NCBI RefSeq assembly: GCF_016889425.1
Contig: NZ_CP069513.1
Location: 2,046,001-2,110,000 of the forward strand
Reading direction: 5' to 3'
From: Corynebacterium amycolatum
Lineage (GTDB): Bacteria; Actinomycetota; Actinomycetes; Mycobacteriales; Mycobacteriaceae
Length of the DNA stretch: 64,000 bases
The notes beneath the pieces were generated by a model. It saw nothing but the letters and a program-made list of their open reading frames with translations. It did no database searches and was not told the origin of the DNA. Of this stretch, positions 1 to 11,303 are shown piece after piece (within the stretch, counting starts at the first letter, position 1; every line of letters starts with the position of its first letter). A program made the position numbers and the translations under genes.

Positions 1-1501
1 CGCTGTTACTAGCTGCAGCAGCCTCCTGCGTCGGGTACTCGGAGTACTCGTCATAATCCTCGTCGACAGCGTGGTAGTTCGTGCCCCCGACAGCTGGAAT
101 AGTCGATTCTGTCTCAGCGGTGTCGCGATGTACTGCATCCGACTGAGTTTCCTCCACGTACTCAGCTGCCGGAAACGCCGGCTCCACTGGGGAAACTCGA
201 TTGGAGTGCGGTGCCCCATTCCGGACATCGAACACTGTGGTCTTTGCCGAGTCGTAGTCGACATCCTCAACCTGACGGGCACGTCGCGGAGCCTGTCGGT
301 TCCTCTGCGGCTCTTCGTTCAAAAGATCGTAGAGGTTACCGTCAGTATCCGGTTCGTCGTAAGGCGCGGGTTCGGGTGCGGACATACGGCTATCCGCGCC
401 ACGACGAGGCGCTCGGTAAGCAGAGCGATCGGTCGAACGAGACGAGGAATGTTGCGTGCGGCTGCTGTGGCTTGGGCGACGCTCAATTAGCTGCGTCGGC
501 TGGTCAAAGTCCTCATCGGCATATGCGGTATCGGAATCCCAGCTCGCACGACGTTCCAGCATGTCATCGACATTGCCGTAAGGATCGTCCGATTCCGCCT
601 CGTCGCCGGCACGACGCGAAGACCATTCGGAAAAATTGAAGTATTCCTTAGTGGCATCGATAAGCTGGCGCACCGTCGCGCCAGAGAGCACCAGAGCGCC
701 GTAAAAAACGATACCCAGCAACAAAACCACGGCGACCCACGAGGTAAACCCGGCTGCTAGCGGCGAACCGATATAGCCACCAATTGCGCCACCGGCTGCA
801 CGTCGCCCCTGCCAGTCCGCAGGACGACCCGAGCCGATATGCACAATTGCGAGCAGCCCCACCACGATCAGCGAAGCTCCAGTGATGGTAGGTGTCAGAC
901 GTTCACGGCGTGGCATAGCATCCAGCATCATTAATACGGAAACAACACCGAGCAGCACCGGAAGTACAAAAGCGCCGATACCAATGAGCGTGCGCACTGC
1001 CGTTTCAATGAACTCCCCCACTGGCCCTGCCAGGTGGAACCATGTCGAGCCAGCGAGCACAATCGCCAACGCCAGCACGAGTAGTGCGAGGCCATCCTTC
1101 GATCCCGGATCGCCACCCTCATCGAAGTCTGCGTCGAACTCGTCAGCTGGCACGGAGGCCTGTGCCGGCGGTTCAATTACATCGTCATAGCCGCTAGCAG
1201 CTTTACGACGCTTCCTACGGGGCTTCGTCGAAAAATCGGCGTCACTTTCGCGCCGCGACATATTCTCCTCTTCATCTCGCTTATTTTTGCGACCGCCTAC
1301 CCGACGGGCAAGACCGGCCACGCCGCGGGCAGTTTCAGTCCAGGCGCTGGCCAAGCTATTGCCCACGAACGACATGGCGCTAGGAGTGCGCTCGAATTCC
1401 TCCGTGGCACTGTGCACGGGGTATCGCCGCGTGGCATCTGTCTCCGCAGAGCGGGAAGATCCACGACGATTGTCAGTTCTGGTTCGGCTGGTCGCAGACA
1501 T
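1..1501 (-). CDS. ftsK: DNA translocase FtsK, N-terminal part (cut by window edge)
   Basis: The frame is open from position 1501 to the left edge with no stop, about 500 codons. The visible part is the membrane anchor and linker of FtsK, which pumps chromosomal DNA through the division septum. About 140 polar residues come first, then roughly four hydrophobic segments (about residues 140-160, 170-190, 205-225 and 240-275), then an acidic and Arg/Ser-rich linker. The ATPase motor and gamma domain would lie beyond the edge. Start chosen at ATG 1501: a TAAGGT hexamer lies 7 nt upstream, fitting a leaderless mRNA; ATG 1507 is in frame but sits too close to that hexamer. Identification rests on the membrane layout, linker composition and position upstream of rnj/dapA, because the motor domain is not visible. 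Confidence 0.82.
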   Translation of the reverse strand, partial: MSATSRTRTDNRRGSSRSAETDATRRYPVHSATEEFERTPSAMSFVGNSLASAWTETARGVAGLARRVGGRKNKRDEEENMSRRESDADFSTKPRRKRRKAASGYDDVIEPPAQASVPADEFDADFDEGGDPGSKDGLALLVLALAIVLAGSTWFHLAGPVGEFIETAVRTLIGIGAFVLPVLLGVVSVLMMLDAMPRRERLTPTITGASLIVVGLLAIVHIGSGRPADWQGRRAAGGAIGGYIGSPLAAGFTSWVAVVLLLGIVFYGALVLSGATVRQLIDATKEYFNFSEWSSRRAGDEAESDDPYGNVDDMLERRASWDSDTAYADEDFDQPTQLIERRPSHSSRTQHSSSRSTDRSAYRAPRRGADSRMSAPEPAPYDEPDTDGNLYDLLNEEPQRNRQAPRRARQVEDVDYDSAKTTVFDVRNGAPHSNRVSPVEPAFPAAEYVEETQSDAVHRDTAETESTIPAVGGTNYHAVDEDYDEYSEYPTQEAAAASNS

Positions 1502-1606
1502 GACCATTACCTTACAGCTAACACCGGATCGTTTTCACATTAGTCACACGCATGTCATTGTTTAACAGGTGGGCTGCCACGACCGTCCAGAACTGAGAAC
1601 GCGATC

Positions 1607-2224
1607 TTAAAGGCTGTTGCGCTTGATGCCCGATTCGTCGCCGTCGATGGTGACGCGTACCTCGTCACGGCCATAGAGCCACAACACCAGTTCCCCGACG
1701 CTACCGCGGACAGTCACAACCGGAGCACCTTTAGCGCTGTTGTCGATTAGGGTCACCGCAACCCCGTCGTCGCGCATTAGCACCACGGTCGAGGTCGACC
1801 CGCGCAACATCATACGGCCGGCAGTAGTGACCAGGCGCCACAGGTCTGAAACTCCGGAGGGTGGTAGCTGACGAACGGTCCAACCTTCCTGGGCACGACG
1901 GACATCCTCGTGGTGAACGAAGTTCTCCGCAGTGTTGACGTAGCGGTCTGCCCAGTTCATTGGATTCCATCGCGGAGCACCACTGCCCCACTTCCCCACC
2001 ACTTCGACGTAGGGCATTCGATTGACCTCAGCGGTAACAGCATCGAGGCGTTCCGAAAGCGCCTTGACGAACATCCCGCCAGCGGCATCCAGACGGTTTT
2101 CGCGAATGTAAAGGTGGTTGGCCAAATCCCGGGTTGTCCAGCCCTCGCACAAGGTCGGTGCGTCGGGACCGACGCTGAGCAGTAGATTAGCTAGGTCTTC
2201 ACGTTCCCGTTCAGCAAAAGTCAT
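1607..2224 (-). CDS. TIGR03085-type DinB-like metal-binding protein
   Basis: A 205-residue protein of the actinobacterial TIGR03085 family, related to mycothiol-dependent maleylpyruvate isomerase and DinB-like four-helix proteins. The N-terminus (AEREREDLANLL, then LCEGWTTRDLANHLYIREN) carries the usual Trp and His of this fold, and the second conserved region (YVNTAENFVHHEDVRRAQ) supplies the paired His and acidic residues expected to bind metal. Function is not established; a mycothiol- or metal-dependent transferase role is an inference from the fold. It stands alone between ftsK and rnj. A TAGTCT hexamer ends 6 nt before the ATG, with a GGAG between them, so the mRNA is leaderless or nearly so. 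Confidence 0.8.
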   Translation of the reverse strand: MTFAEREREDLANLLLSVGPDAPTLCEGWTTRDLANHLYIRENRLDAAGGMFVKALSERLDAVTAEVNRMPYVEVVGKWGSGAPRWNPMNWADRYVNTAENFVHHEDVRRAQEGWTVRQLPPSGVSDLWRLVTTAGRMMLRGSTSTVVLMRDDGVAVTLIDNSAKGAPVVTVRGSVGELVLWLYGRDEVRVTIDGDESGIKRNSL

Positions 2225-2251
2225 AGCTCCAGACTAGACCAGGCACGGAGA

Positions 2252-2287
2252 AGCCCGCATCCACACGGCTTTAGGTGGATGCGGGCT
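2252..2287 (-). terminator. Terminator hairpin after rnj
   Basis: A perfect 13-bp stem (2252-2264 with 2275-2287) and 10-nt loop lies 26 nt past the rnj stop. There is no clear U-tract on the minus strand, so it may act with Rho or as a 3'-end stabiliser. Confidence 0.6.
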
Positions 2288-2313
2288 CTTACGCTAAAAG
2301 ACCCTCTAGAAAC

Positions 2314-4412
2314 TTAGATGCTTTCGCGCGACTCCTTGATTTCCTCATCGGTGACCTCTTCGGCTGCCTCTGAGGACATCGGCACGATGGTCGGAACAAC
2401 CATCGGGCTGCGACGCCATTTCTGGTTAATGACGCGCTCGGTGCGGCGACGAACTTCCTGAGCCATACGGTATGGATTGTTCTCGCCACTGCCAGCCAGG
2501 TCAAAGAGAGTATCGTCAACTACCTGCTCGACGGTTGCGAGCACTTCCTTGGCGTCGTCCGAGTAACCGCGAGCCTGAGCCCGTGGCTTCTCCAACGGAC
2601 GACCAGTGCGGTTATCAATGACGGCTGTGACGGTGATAAGACCACCTTCACGCATTTCAGCACGGTCTGCCAGCACGTCAGCGTCGACGTCACCCATGGT
2701 GACGCCATCAACGTAGAGGTTACCAACCGGAACCTGGCCAACTACACGAGCGCGGCCGTCAACGAGGTCGACAACCACACCGTTCTGAGCGAGGACAACG
2801 TTTTCTGGCTTCACACCAGTGGACACAGCCAGTTCCTTGTTGGCACGAATGTGGCGCCACTCACCGTGAATTGGCATGACATTCGACGGACGGGCTGCGT
2901 TGTAGAGGAACAGCAGCTCGCCGGCAAACCCGTGACCGGAGGTGTGAACCTTGGCTTCCTTGCCAGTGATAACCGTGGCACCAATCTGGGCCAACATGTT
3001 AATAACGCCGAAGACCGCCTCTTCATTACCCGGTACCAGCGAAGAACTGAGGATAATCAGGTCGCCATCACGAACGGTAATCTGACGGTGCTCACGACGG
3101 GCCATGCGAGACAGCGCAGCCATTGGCTCACCCTGCGTACCGGTAGTCACCAGCACGACCTTGTGGGGCGCCATGCGAGCGGCCTCGTTCATCTCCACGA
3201 TGGTGTTCTCTGGCGCGGTCAGCAGACCCAACTCCTGCGCGATACGCATGTTGCGAATCATGGAGCGGCCGTTGAACGCGACCTTTCGTCCAGACTTGAC
3301 AGCTGCATCGATAACAGCCTGAACGCGGTAGACATTCGACGCGAAGGCCGCGACGATAACGCGCTGCTTTGCGTCCATAATCAGACGACGCAGGGTCGGA
3401 GCCAACTCCGCCTCGGAACCGGAGAAGCCCGGGATTGTGGCGTTGGTGGACTCACACAAGAAGAGGTCGATTCCCTCATCACCGTAGCGGCTCAGCGCCG
3501 GCAGGTCAGTCGGCTTTCCGTCCGGCGGGGTCTGGTCCATCTTCACGTCACCGGTGTGGACAACCATGCCAGCTCCGGTCTTAATGACGATGCCAAGGCA
3601 CTCCGGAATCGAGTGGTTGACATTGAAGAAACGCAGATCGAACGGACCACGCTGAATGTGGCTGGTGTCGTTGACCTCGATGACCTTCGGGCGCTGACGG
3701 TGCTCCTGTGTCTTGGCCTGAATCAGTGCCAAGGTAAAGCGGGAAGCAATAATCGGGATGTCCGCGCGCTGCTTGAGCAACCAAGGGATAGCACCGATGT
3801 GATCCTCGTGACCGTGGGTGACCACGAGAGCTTCCACGCGATCCCACTTGTCTTCCATGTAGGAGAAGTCAGGCAGAATCAGGTCAACACCCGGCTCATC
3901 CGAGCTCGGGAACAGCACGCCACAGTCGACGATAATCAGTCGGTTTTTGTACTCCAACACGGTCATATTGCGACCGATTTCGGAAATACCACCCAGCGCG
4001 ACCACGCGCAGACCGTCCTTGGGGGCCTTTGGCGGCGCGGGCAGACGTTGCGTCAAGTCTGCACCCTGCATCGACTGCACTACGTTACGACGGTTACCGC
4101 CACGCCCGCCACGGCCACCCCGCGAATTATTTCCGCGGTTACCGCCACGGCCACCGCGACCACCACGAGAACCGCGGTTGGAAGAATTCGACGAACCTTG
4201 GGACTTCTTAGCGTTGCCGGCGTTCTTACGATCACCGGAACGCTCAGAGCGCTCGGAACGCTGCGAGGACTTCGAGCCGTTGGAATTAGCTCCACCCTTG
4301 TCGGAGCCCTTGGATGCAGAGTTCTTGGACTGCTCTGCTGCAGCCACGTCAGACTCGGAAGGCGGACCGGCCTTACGAGTTACCTTGCGGGCGCGATTGC
4401 GTCCTTCAGCCA

Positions 4413-4413
<1 letters not shown>
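2314..4413 (-). CDS. rnj: Ribonuclease J
   Basis: A 699-residue ribonuclease J, the metallo-beta-lactamase/beta-CASP enzyme with 5' exonuclease and endonuclease activity in mRNA decay and rRNA maturation. The metal-binding motif HGHEDH is at residues 200-205, preceded by the typical GGISEIGRNM start of the catalytic core (141-150). Residues 1 to about 128 form a low-complexity basic tail rich in Ser, Asn, Gly and Arg with GGRGG/GNRGN repeats, a common but variable actinobacterial extension. The start is GTG 4413, overlapping the last base of the dapA stop codon, so translation is coupled. Last gene of dapB–thyX–dapA–rnj, the order known in C. glutamicum, where this frame lies downstream of dapA. 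Confidence 0.95.
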
Positions 4414-5324
<911 letters not shown>

Positions 5325-5376
5325 CTACCTTTTCTTAAAAATCTCAATCGACTATATCTTCACACTGTACGTGCGA

Positions 5377-6129
5377 TTACCCCTCGAAGGCGTAAGGACT
5401 CGACGCGACGACCGACCCATCCTTCAGAGTGTTGATCTCAAAATCCCCAAAAGCAACAGGAGCGCAGCGCTGCAGCTCCCGCAGACAAGCCACCGCCAAC
5501 TCCCGAATTTCAGCATCGGCATGCTCGGTCGCACGCATCGAAATGAAGTGGCGCCAAGACCGGAAATTACCAGTAATCACGATTCGAGTTTCGGTGGCAT
5601 TGGGCAAAACCGCCCGGGCTGCCTGGCGTGCCTGCTTTCGCCGCAAGATAGCGTTGGGCTCATCGGCCCACTTCTCTTCCAGTGCGTCTAATAACTCACC
5701 ATAGGCGAAACGGGACTGATCAACCGCGCTTTCGAAAACTCGCAATAGATCCGGGTCCTCCGCAATTGCGGGAGGAACCACAACATTGTTGGAACTAGCC
5801 GGCACAAACCGCTGCGACAACTGCGAAAAGGAAAAGTGACGGTGCCGTGTGAGTTCATGTGCACACGAGCGCGACAGCCCACGGACATAGATGCTTGCAC
5901 TTGCGTGTTCAAAAAGTGAGGTGTGGCCTACCTCGAGCACATGCCGCAGATATCCCCTATTCGTCGCAGTTCGCGGATTGGGCTTGTCCCACGTTTCATA
6001 ACAAGCCCGGCCAGAGAACTCAATTAATGCTTCCCCACCGTCGGCATCGGTATCAAAGTCGATGTCCTCAGGTGGGAAGAAATTGGTCGAGGCAATCAGT
6101 TGCGCCTTGAGAGTGACGTTTTCAGACAT
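5377..6129 (-). CDS. thyX: FAD-dependent thymidylate synthase
   Basis: ThyX makes dTMP from dUMP with methylene-tetrahydrofolate and a flavin hydride, independently of ThyA. The signature RHR-x(2)-S continuing to QLSQR is at residues 95-107, and the 250-residue length equals the corynebacterial enzyme. It lies between dapB (20-nt gap) and dapA, the conserved corynebacterial arrangement, so it is cotranscribed with lysine biosynthesis genes. No ThyA gene is in the window. Confidence 0.97.
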   Translation of the reverse strand: MSENVTLKAQLIASTNFFPPEDIDFDTDADGGEALIEFSGRACYETWDKPNPRTATNRGYLRHVLEVGHTSLFEHASASIYVRGLSRSCAHELTRHRHFSFSQLSQRFVPASSNNVVVPPAIAEDPDLLRVFESAVDQSRFAYGELLDALEEKWADEPNAILRRKQARQAARAVLPNATETRIVITGNFRSWRHFISMRATEHADAEIRELAVACLRELQRCAPVAFGDFEINTLKDGSVVASSPYAFEG

Positions 6130-6149
6130 TTTCAGTGAACTCCTGGCAA

Positions 6150-6941
<792 letters not shown>

Positions 6942-7090
6942 TTACCTTAGAATGTGTTGGGCAACATGTGTGCCAATGCCCCCCGTCGGCTTTGCCGTTT
7001 TGTCGGCTTACGATGGGGATTTTCTTGCGCTAAGCCGCAACATCTTTGAAAATTACTTTTTCAGTACCTATATCTAGAAAGTGACTTCTC

Positions 7091-8557
7091 TTGGTTTCTG
7101 AATCTGAAGATTCCGAATTGAGCCCAAGTTCGGAAGCAGCACAGGCCAAAGCGCCGAAAAACGCTTACATGGCCATTTATGTGCTACTAGCTGCGGCATT
7201 TATGGCTATCTTGAACGAGACGGTCATGAGTGTCGCAATTCCCGTCGTTAAGGCGGACCTTAACATCAGCGCAGCGACTGCCGGATGGCTGACAACGGCA
7301 TTCCTGCTGACCATGGCTGTTGTCATTCCAGTCACTGGATTTCTCATTGCCTCAGTGCGCTTCCGCACTCTTTTCGCCATCAGCCAGGGGCTATTTGTCG
7401 TAGGCACTCTCATTGGTGCCTTCGCGCCAGGTTTTGCAATCGTGCTGCTCGCACGCGTTGTTCAAGCCTCCGGCACCGCAGTGTTGCTGCCACTACTGAT
7501 GACCACGGTTCTCAATGTGGTACCGGAACATGAGCGCGGTCGCATGATGGGACGCATGAGCATAGTCATCGCCGTCGCACCTGCTATCGGCCCCACTTTC
7601 TCCGGTTTAATTCTGGAGATTGCAAACAACAATTGGCATGCGCTCTTCGACACGATGCTGCCGCTCGGCCTGATTGTGCTCGTGGTCGGTGTCATCCTCG
7701 TGCCCAACATCGAGGAAAACTCCGCCAAGCCCATCGATATTCTCTCGGTGTTCCTCAGCGCAGGCGCATTCGGTCCGCTCGTGTATGCGCTCAGCCGTGT
7801 GGGTGCCGAATTTTCGCTTATCGACGGAATCCTCTGCGCAGCCGGAATCGTGCTACTGGTGCTCTTCATCATGCGTCAGCGCCGCTTGGCACCACGAAAC
7901 CGAGCTCTGCTGGACCTTCGGACCTTCCGTACCAAGAGCTTCACACTGTCCACAACCATCCTGACTTTCGGCTTTATGCTGATGTTCGGTGTGATCATCA
8001 TTCTGCCGCTCTACCTCAACCTGCGCGGTGTTGATGTCAAGACCATTGGACTAATTGTGATGCCCGGCCCGCTGATTATGGGGCTTATGGGTCCGACTGT
8101 TGGCCGCCTTTTCGACACCTACGGTCCGCGTCCGCTGGCAATCCCTGGTTCTATTGTTCTCGCCCTCGGTCTCTTCGGGCTCGGCTTTATCTCGGCGTCC
8201 ACTCCGCTGTGGTGGATTGTCGCCTGCCACATCGTCTTTGAGATCGGTCTGGGCCTGCTGTTTACTCCACTGTTCACATTCGGCCTTGGCGATCTTCCCA
8301 AGAACCTCTACCCGGATGGCTCAGCGATCCTGAACACGCTGCAGCAGGTTGCAGGCGCGGTTGGTACTGCACTTTTTGTCGCACTGTCGACTGTCATTGC
8401 CGCGGGTCTTTCCGGCGCTGGTGCAGCAGCTCCTGCAACCGCCGACCTGATTCGTGGCTATAGCATTGCGATGTTTACCGCCGCGGGGCTTGGCGTGGTG
8501 CTGATATTCCTGACCACGCTGCTCAAGCCGCAGCGGAAGAAGATCGCATTGCAGTAG
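7091..8557 (+). CDS. MFS transporter, DHA2 (EmrB/QacA-like) family
   Basis: A 488-residue integral membrane protein with about 14 hydrophobic segments, the layout of DHA2 drug:proton antiporters. The first helix begins near residue 26. The signature between helices 2 and 3 (GFLIASVRFRTLFAIS) and the motif-C-like stretch around APAIGPTFSGLI are recognisable. Substrate cannot be read from sequence; export of drugs, dyes or metabolites is typical. The start is TTG 7091, the first possible start after an in-frame stop at 7082; a GAAAG precedes it at about 10 nt. The next Met is near residue 27. It is monocistronic, divergent from dapB, convergent with galTK across a shared hairpin. Confidence 0.88.
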   Translation: MVSESEDSELSPSSEAAQAKAPKNAYMAIYVLLAAAFMAILNETVMSVAIPVVKADLNISAATAGWLTTAFLLTMAVVIPVTGFLIASVRFRTLFAISQGLFVVGTLIGAFAPGFAIVLLARVVQASGTAVLLPLLMTTVLNVVPEHERGRMMGRMSIVIAVAPAIGPTFSGLILEIANNNWHALFDTMLPLGLIVLVVGVILVPNIEENSAKPIDILSVFLSAGAFGPLVYALSRVGAEFSLIDGILCAAGIVLLVLFIMRQRRLAPRNRALLDLRTFRTKSFTLSTTILTFGFMLMFGVIIILPLYLNLRGVDVKTIGLIVMPGPLIMGLMGPTVGRLFDTYGPRPLAIPGSIVLALGLFGLGFISASTPLWWIVACHIVFEIGLGLLFTPLFTFGLGDLPKNLYPDGSAILNTLQQVAGAVGTALFVALSTVIAAGLSGAGAAAPATADLIRGYSIAMFTAAGLGVVLIFLTTLLKPQRKKIALQ

Positions 8558-8568
8558 CCCCCCCGAGA

Positions 8569-8608
8569 CCGGGAGTAATACCGCCTAGACTAGGCGGCTT
8601 GCTCCCGG
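8569..8608. terminator. Bidirectional terminator between MFS gene and galTK
   Basis: Nested hairpin: outer arms 8569-8575 with 8602-8608 (CCGGGAG/CTCCCGG) and inner arms 8581-8587 with 8591-8597 (CCGCCTA/TAGGCGG). It contains the galTK stop codon and lies 12 nt past the MFS stop, so it could serve both convergent genes. U-tracts are weak. Confidence 0.6.
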
Positions 8609-10996
8609 CCCCGGATTTCCAACGAAAAACTCCGGTTCCGGCATTCCTCGGTCACGGAAAGCCGACGCAACTGCATTCGCTGCAGCATTGACACGGTCGT
8701 GTGGCAGCAGCGCAATGGCACTGCCACCAAAGCCACCGCCAGTCATTCGGGCACCGAGCGCGCCCTGCTCAAGCGCTACGTCTACAGCAATATCCAGCTC
8801 TGGACAGGAAACTTCGTAGTCATCCCTCAGCGAAAGATGGCTTGCCACCATCAAAGTGCCAAAAGCCTCGAAGTCCCCCTCGGAAAGCTTTTCAATCGCC
8901 TGTGCCGTCCGGTCAATTTCGGTAACAACGTGACGCACTCGGCGCGCCACCGTATCAACCCACTGATCCCTATCTGCCTCAGCTGGGACGTTCTCCTTCG
9001 CCCAATTGATAGCAGCACCAACTGCATCATCCAGGCCGCGGAAATCAGATGCCCCAACACCATTTTTCACGGCATCAATGATTCCGCGACGCGTCGCATA
9101 CTGACCATCCGAGAGACTATGTCGAACATTGGTGTTGATCACCAAAATTTCTAGATCCTCGTCTGCGAAAGCAGCCTTGACAAGCTGGTCAGAACTCTTC
9201 GCAAAGTCAATGGCCAGTGCATGTTTTTCCTTGCCCTTGATGGATATACGCTGATCCAGACCGCCGGTAGAGGCACCAACGACCTCATTTTCTGCGCGGA
9301 TAGCCGCCTCAACAATTCCCTGCTGCTCTTCATCGTTTGGTGCACGACCGTGGACGAGTTCAAAGGCTGCAACGCCGACAGAACACTCCAGAGCGGCGGA
9401 GCTAGACAACCCAGAGCCGACCGGCACATCGGAAGAAATCGCAATGTCAAGGCTTGGGCAATCTGCAGGCAACAGCCCTGCCTCACGCATAGCCCAGATA
9501 GTGCCAACTGCGTATCCCGTCCAATTTGCAGGAGAGTTCGGACCGACATCGGACATTGCGATATTAACCGGCCTGTCACCGTCTGCGGCATCGTCCTTGT
9601 CCATCAAGTCCGAAACGATTCGCACTGTCCACGAGTCCCTGGCATTCTGAGCACCCACCGCTGCAAAAGTACTCTGCGCCAACGCGAATGGCAGACAGAT
9701 GCCATCGGCATAATCGACATGTTCGCCAACTAGGTTGACTCTGCCTGGGGCGCGAAAGACACCCTGTGGTTCCGAACCGAAGCTGCGCCGAAATTGCTCT
9801 GTTACATCAGATACGGCCTGCTTATGGGGACGAGTGCGCAGCCAGCGAGTCTGGCCAAGCTCCCGGAAGCGGTCAGCGATTGCCTCTGGTGTTGTATCCG
9901 AAATCCAGGCTCCTTGCCCGGACTCTGAACCAGCGAGGAATTTCATGCGTCCTGCAGAGCGCATCATGGAATAGAGCTGCAAATGGAGGCGCCCAAACTG
10001 GTGATCCTCGCCTACCGGAGCTTGGTTCCAGGCAGCGATGTACGGCGTTTTATCGATGCCGGGGAAGAATCGGTCAATACGTCGCAGCAGGTCAAGATAC
10101 ATTGCTGCCAGTTCGTCCTTTTCCGCATCGGTCAGCTCCTGGAAGTCACCGACAGCGCGATTTGCCATCAGCATGACTTCGACTGGCCACTTAGCTGCAG
10201 CTGGGACGAATGCGGTGAAGTACTCCCCTTCTGCGATGATTCGTCGACCTGAAGCCTTTTCGGCCTCCAGGACATCATCAAAAAGGTCGCGGCCGGTGGT
10301 TTCAAAGTGAGCCTTCGCGCGTGCAGCGATGGCCGCCGCACGAGATGGCAGATAGGGGTAGGAGTAAATCTGCCCATGGGGATGCTGCAGTGTTACCCCA
10401 ATTTCCTTGCCCCTGTTTTCAAAGGGGAACACCAACCGCACACCTTCGAGCTTGCTGAGTTCCGCAGTGCGGTGCGCCCACGCTTCAATAACGGTGCGAG
10501 CACGAGTGAAAGTCAGATCCCGGAAGGAGTCCGAAACATTCGGGGTAAAGCAGACAACCTCACACCGAGCCAAGGCCGGCTTCCGCGGGAAAATCTCGGC
10601 GCCGTCGACAGTCTGAGCAAAGTCATCCGGAACTTCCATGTGCATAGAAAGCGATGGGAATCGGTTTTCAAAAACCACCACGTCGTAGTCGCTGGCAGGC
10701 ACCTCTGTGGGAAGTTGTCCCGGCAGCGTCGGAGCTAAGGGGTTCTCGCCAGCAGGAGGCATAAAGGTGCGGTTCATGCGGTGTGCCGCGTAGCAGTACC
10801 AATCACCTGTCAGCGGATCTTGGCGCAGCTCCGACTCTGTAATCGCCTGTGGCAAATCACGTTCGTCGGTTAATTTTCGGGTCTTCTTGCCCGAGACATA
10901 GTCCGGTTCATCGTCGAAGTAGATTAGCTCGCGACCGTCGGCAAGCGTAGTGCGCGTTACCGAAAAAGCGTGAGAGTGCTGGTCGTCGGTTGTCAT
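8585..10996 (-). CDS. galTK: GalT–GalK fusion: galactose-1-phosphate uridylyltransferase / galactokinase
   Basis: One uninterrupted 803-residue frame carries both Leloir enzymes. Residues about 1-390 are GalT: the histidine-triad-type active site HPHGQ is at 205-209, with NRFPSLS near 111 and the C-terminal EDHQFGRLHLQLYS. Residues about 396-803 are a complete galactokinase: galactose-binding GRVNLVGEHVDYADG at about 418-432, the GHMP ATP loop PVGSGLSSSAALE, and a late GGGFGGSAI motif. The kinase would make galactose-1-phosphate and the transferase would exchange it with UDP-glucose. The two are normally separate neighbouring genes. No internal stop or frame change was seen, and the kinase half has no obvious start of its own. 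It is last in the symporter–small protein–galTK operon, 9 nt behind the 93-residue gene. Confidence 0.95.
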   Translation of the reverse strand: MTTDDQHSHAFSVTRTTLADGRELIYFDDEPDYVSGKKTRKLTDERDLPQAITESELRQDPLTGDWYCYAAHRMNRTFMPPAGENPLAPTLPGQLPTEVPASDYDVVVFENRFPSLSMHMEVPDDFAQTVDGAEIFPRKPALARCEVVCFTPNVSDSFRDLTFTRARTVIEAWAHRTAELSKLEGVRLVFPFENRGKEIGVTLQHPHGQIYSYPYLPSRAAAIAARAKAHFETTGRDLFDDVLEAEKASGRRIIAEGEYFTAFVPAAAKWPVEVMLMANRAVGDFQELTDAEKDELAAMYLDLLRRIDRFFPGIDKTPYIAAWNQAPVGEDHQFGRLHLQLYSMMRSAGRMKFLAGSESGQGAWISDTTPEAIADRFRELGQTRWLRTRPHKQAVSDVTEQFRRSFGSEPQGVFRAPGRVNLVGEHVDYADGICLPFALAQSTFAAVGAQNARDSWTVRIVSDLMDKDDAADGDRPVNIAMSDVGPNSPANWTGYAVGTIWAMREAGLLPADCPSLDIAISSDVPVGSGLSSSAALECSVGVAAFELVHGRAPNDEEQQGIVEAAIRAENEVVGASTGGLDQRISIKGKEKHALAIDFAKSSDQLVKAAFADEDLEILVINTNVRHSLSDGQYATRRGIIDAVKNGVGASDFRGLDDAVGAAINWAKENVPAEADRDQWVDTVARRVRHVVTEIDRTAQAIEKLSEGDFEAFGTLMVASHLSLRDDYEVSCPELDIAVDVALEQGALGARMTGGGFGGSAIALLPHDRVNAAANAVASAFRDRGMPEPEFFVGNPGPGASRLV

Positions 10997-11005
10997 TTAT
11001 CCTCC

Positions 11006-11287
11006 TTATGATTCTTCGACAACCGTTGGGCGTAGTTTTGCCCAGGCATAGAAAACGATTGCAAAGAGGAGCAGGGCTATTCCGCTGTACAGGTTATACG
11101 TCGGCTCTTTGGCAACATTGGTCTCAGGGTTGACCCCAGGATCGAGGAACAACCACGATAGCAGCAAAATGATGCCGTAAAGACCAAGCATCGCCCCAAT
11201 GACGTTGCGAATGTCAAAGGCACCTGCTTTCTTTTTACCGGCGCTGACAGTCGCTTTTACAGTTGAGTTGTTTTGCGTCCGTGACAT
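11006..11287 (-). CDS. Small two-helix membrane protein of the gal operon
   Basis: A 93-residue protein with a basic N-terminus (about residues 1-25), one hydrophobic helix at about 29-48, a polar loop (DPGVNPETNVAKEPT) and a second helix at about 66-84. It lies between the symporter gene (16-nt gap) and galTK (9-nt gap), so it is cotranscribed with them. Small membrane partners occur with some SSS transporters (for example MctB with MctC in C. glutamicum), so an accessory subunit of the upstream symporter is plausible. That is inference from size and context; no named family is recognised. Confidence 0.75.
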   Translation of the reverse strand: MSRTQNNSTVKATVSAGKKKAGAFDIRNVIGAMLGLYGIILLLSWLFLDPGVNPETNVAKEPTYNLYSGIALLLFAIVFYAWAKLRPTVVEES

Positions 11288-11303
11288 GATTTCTCACTAG
11301 CTC

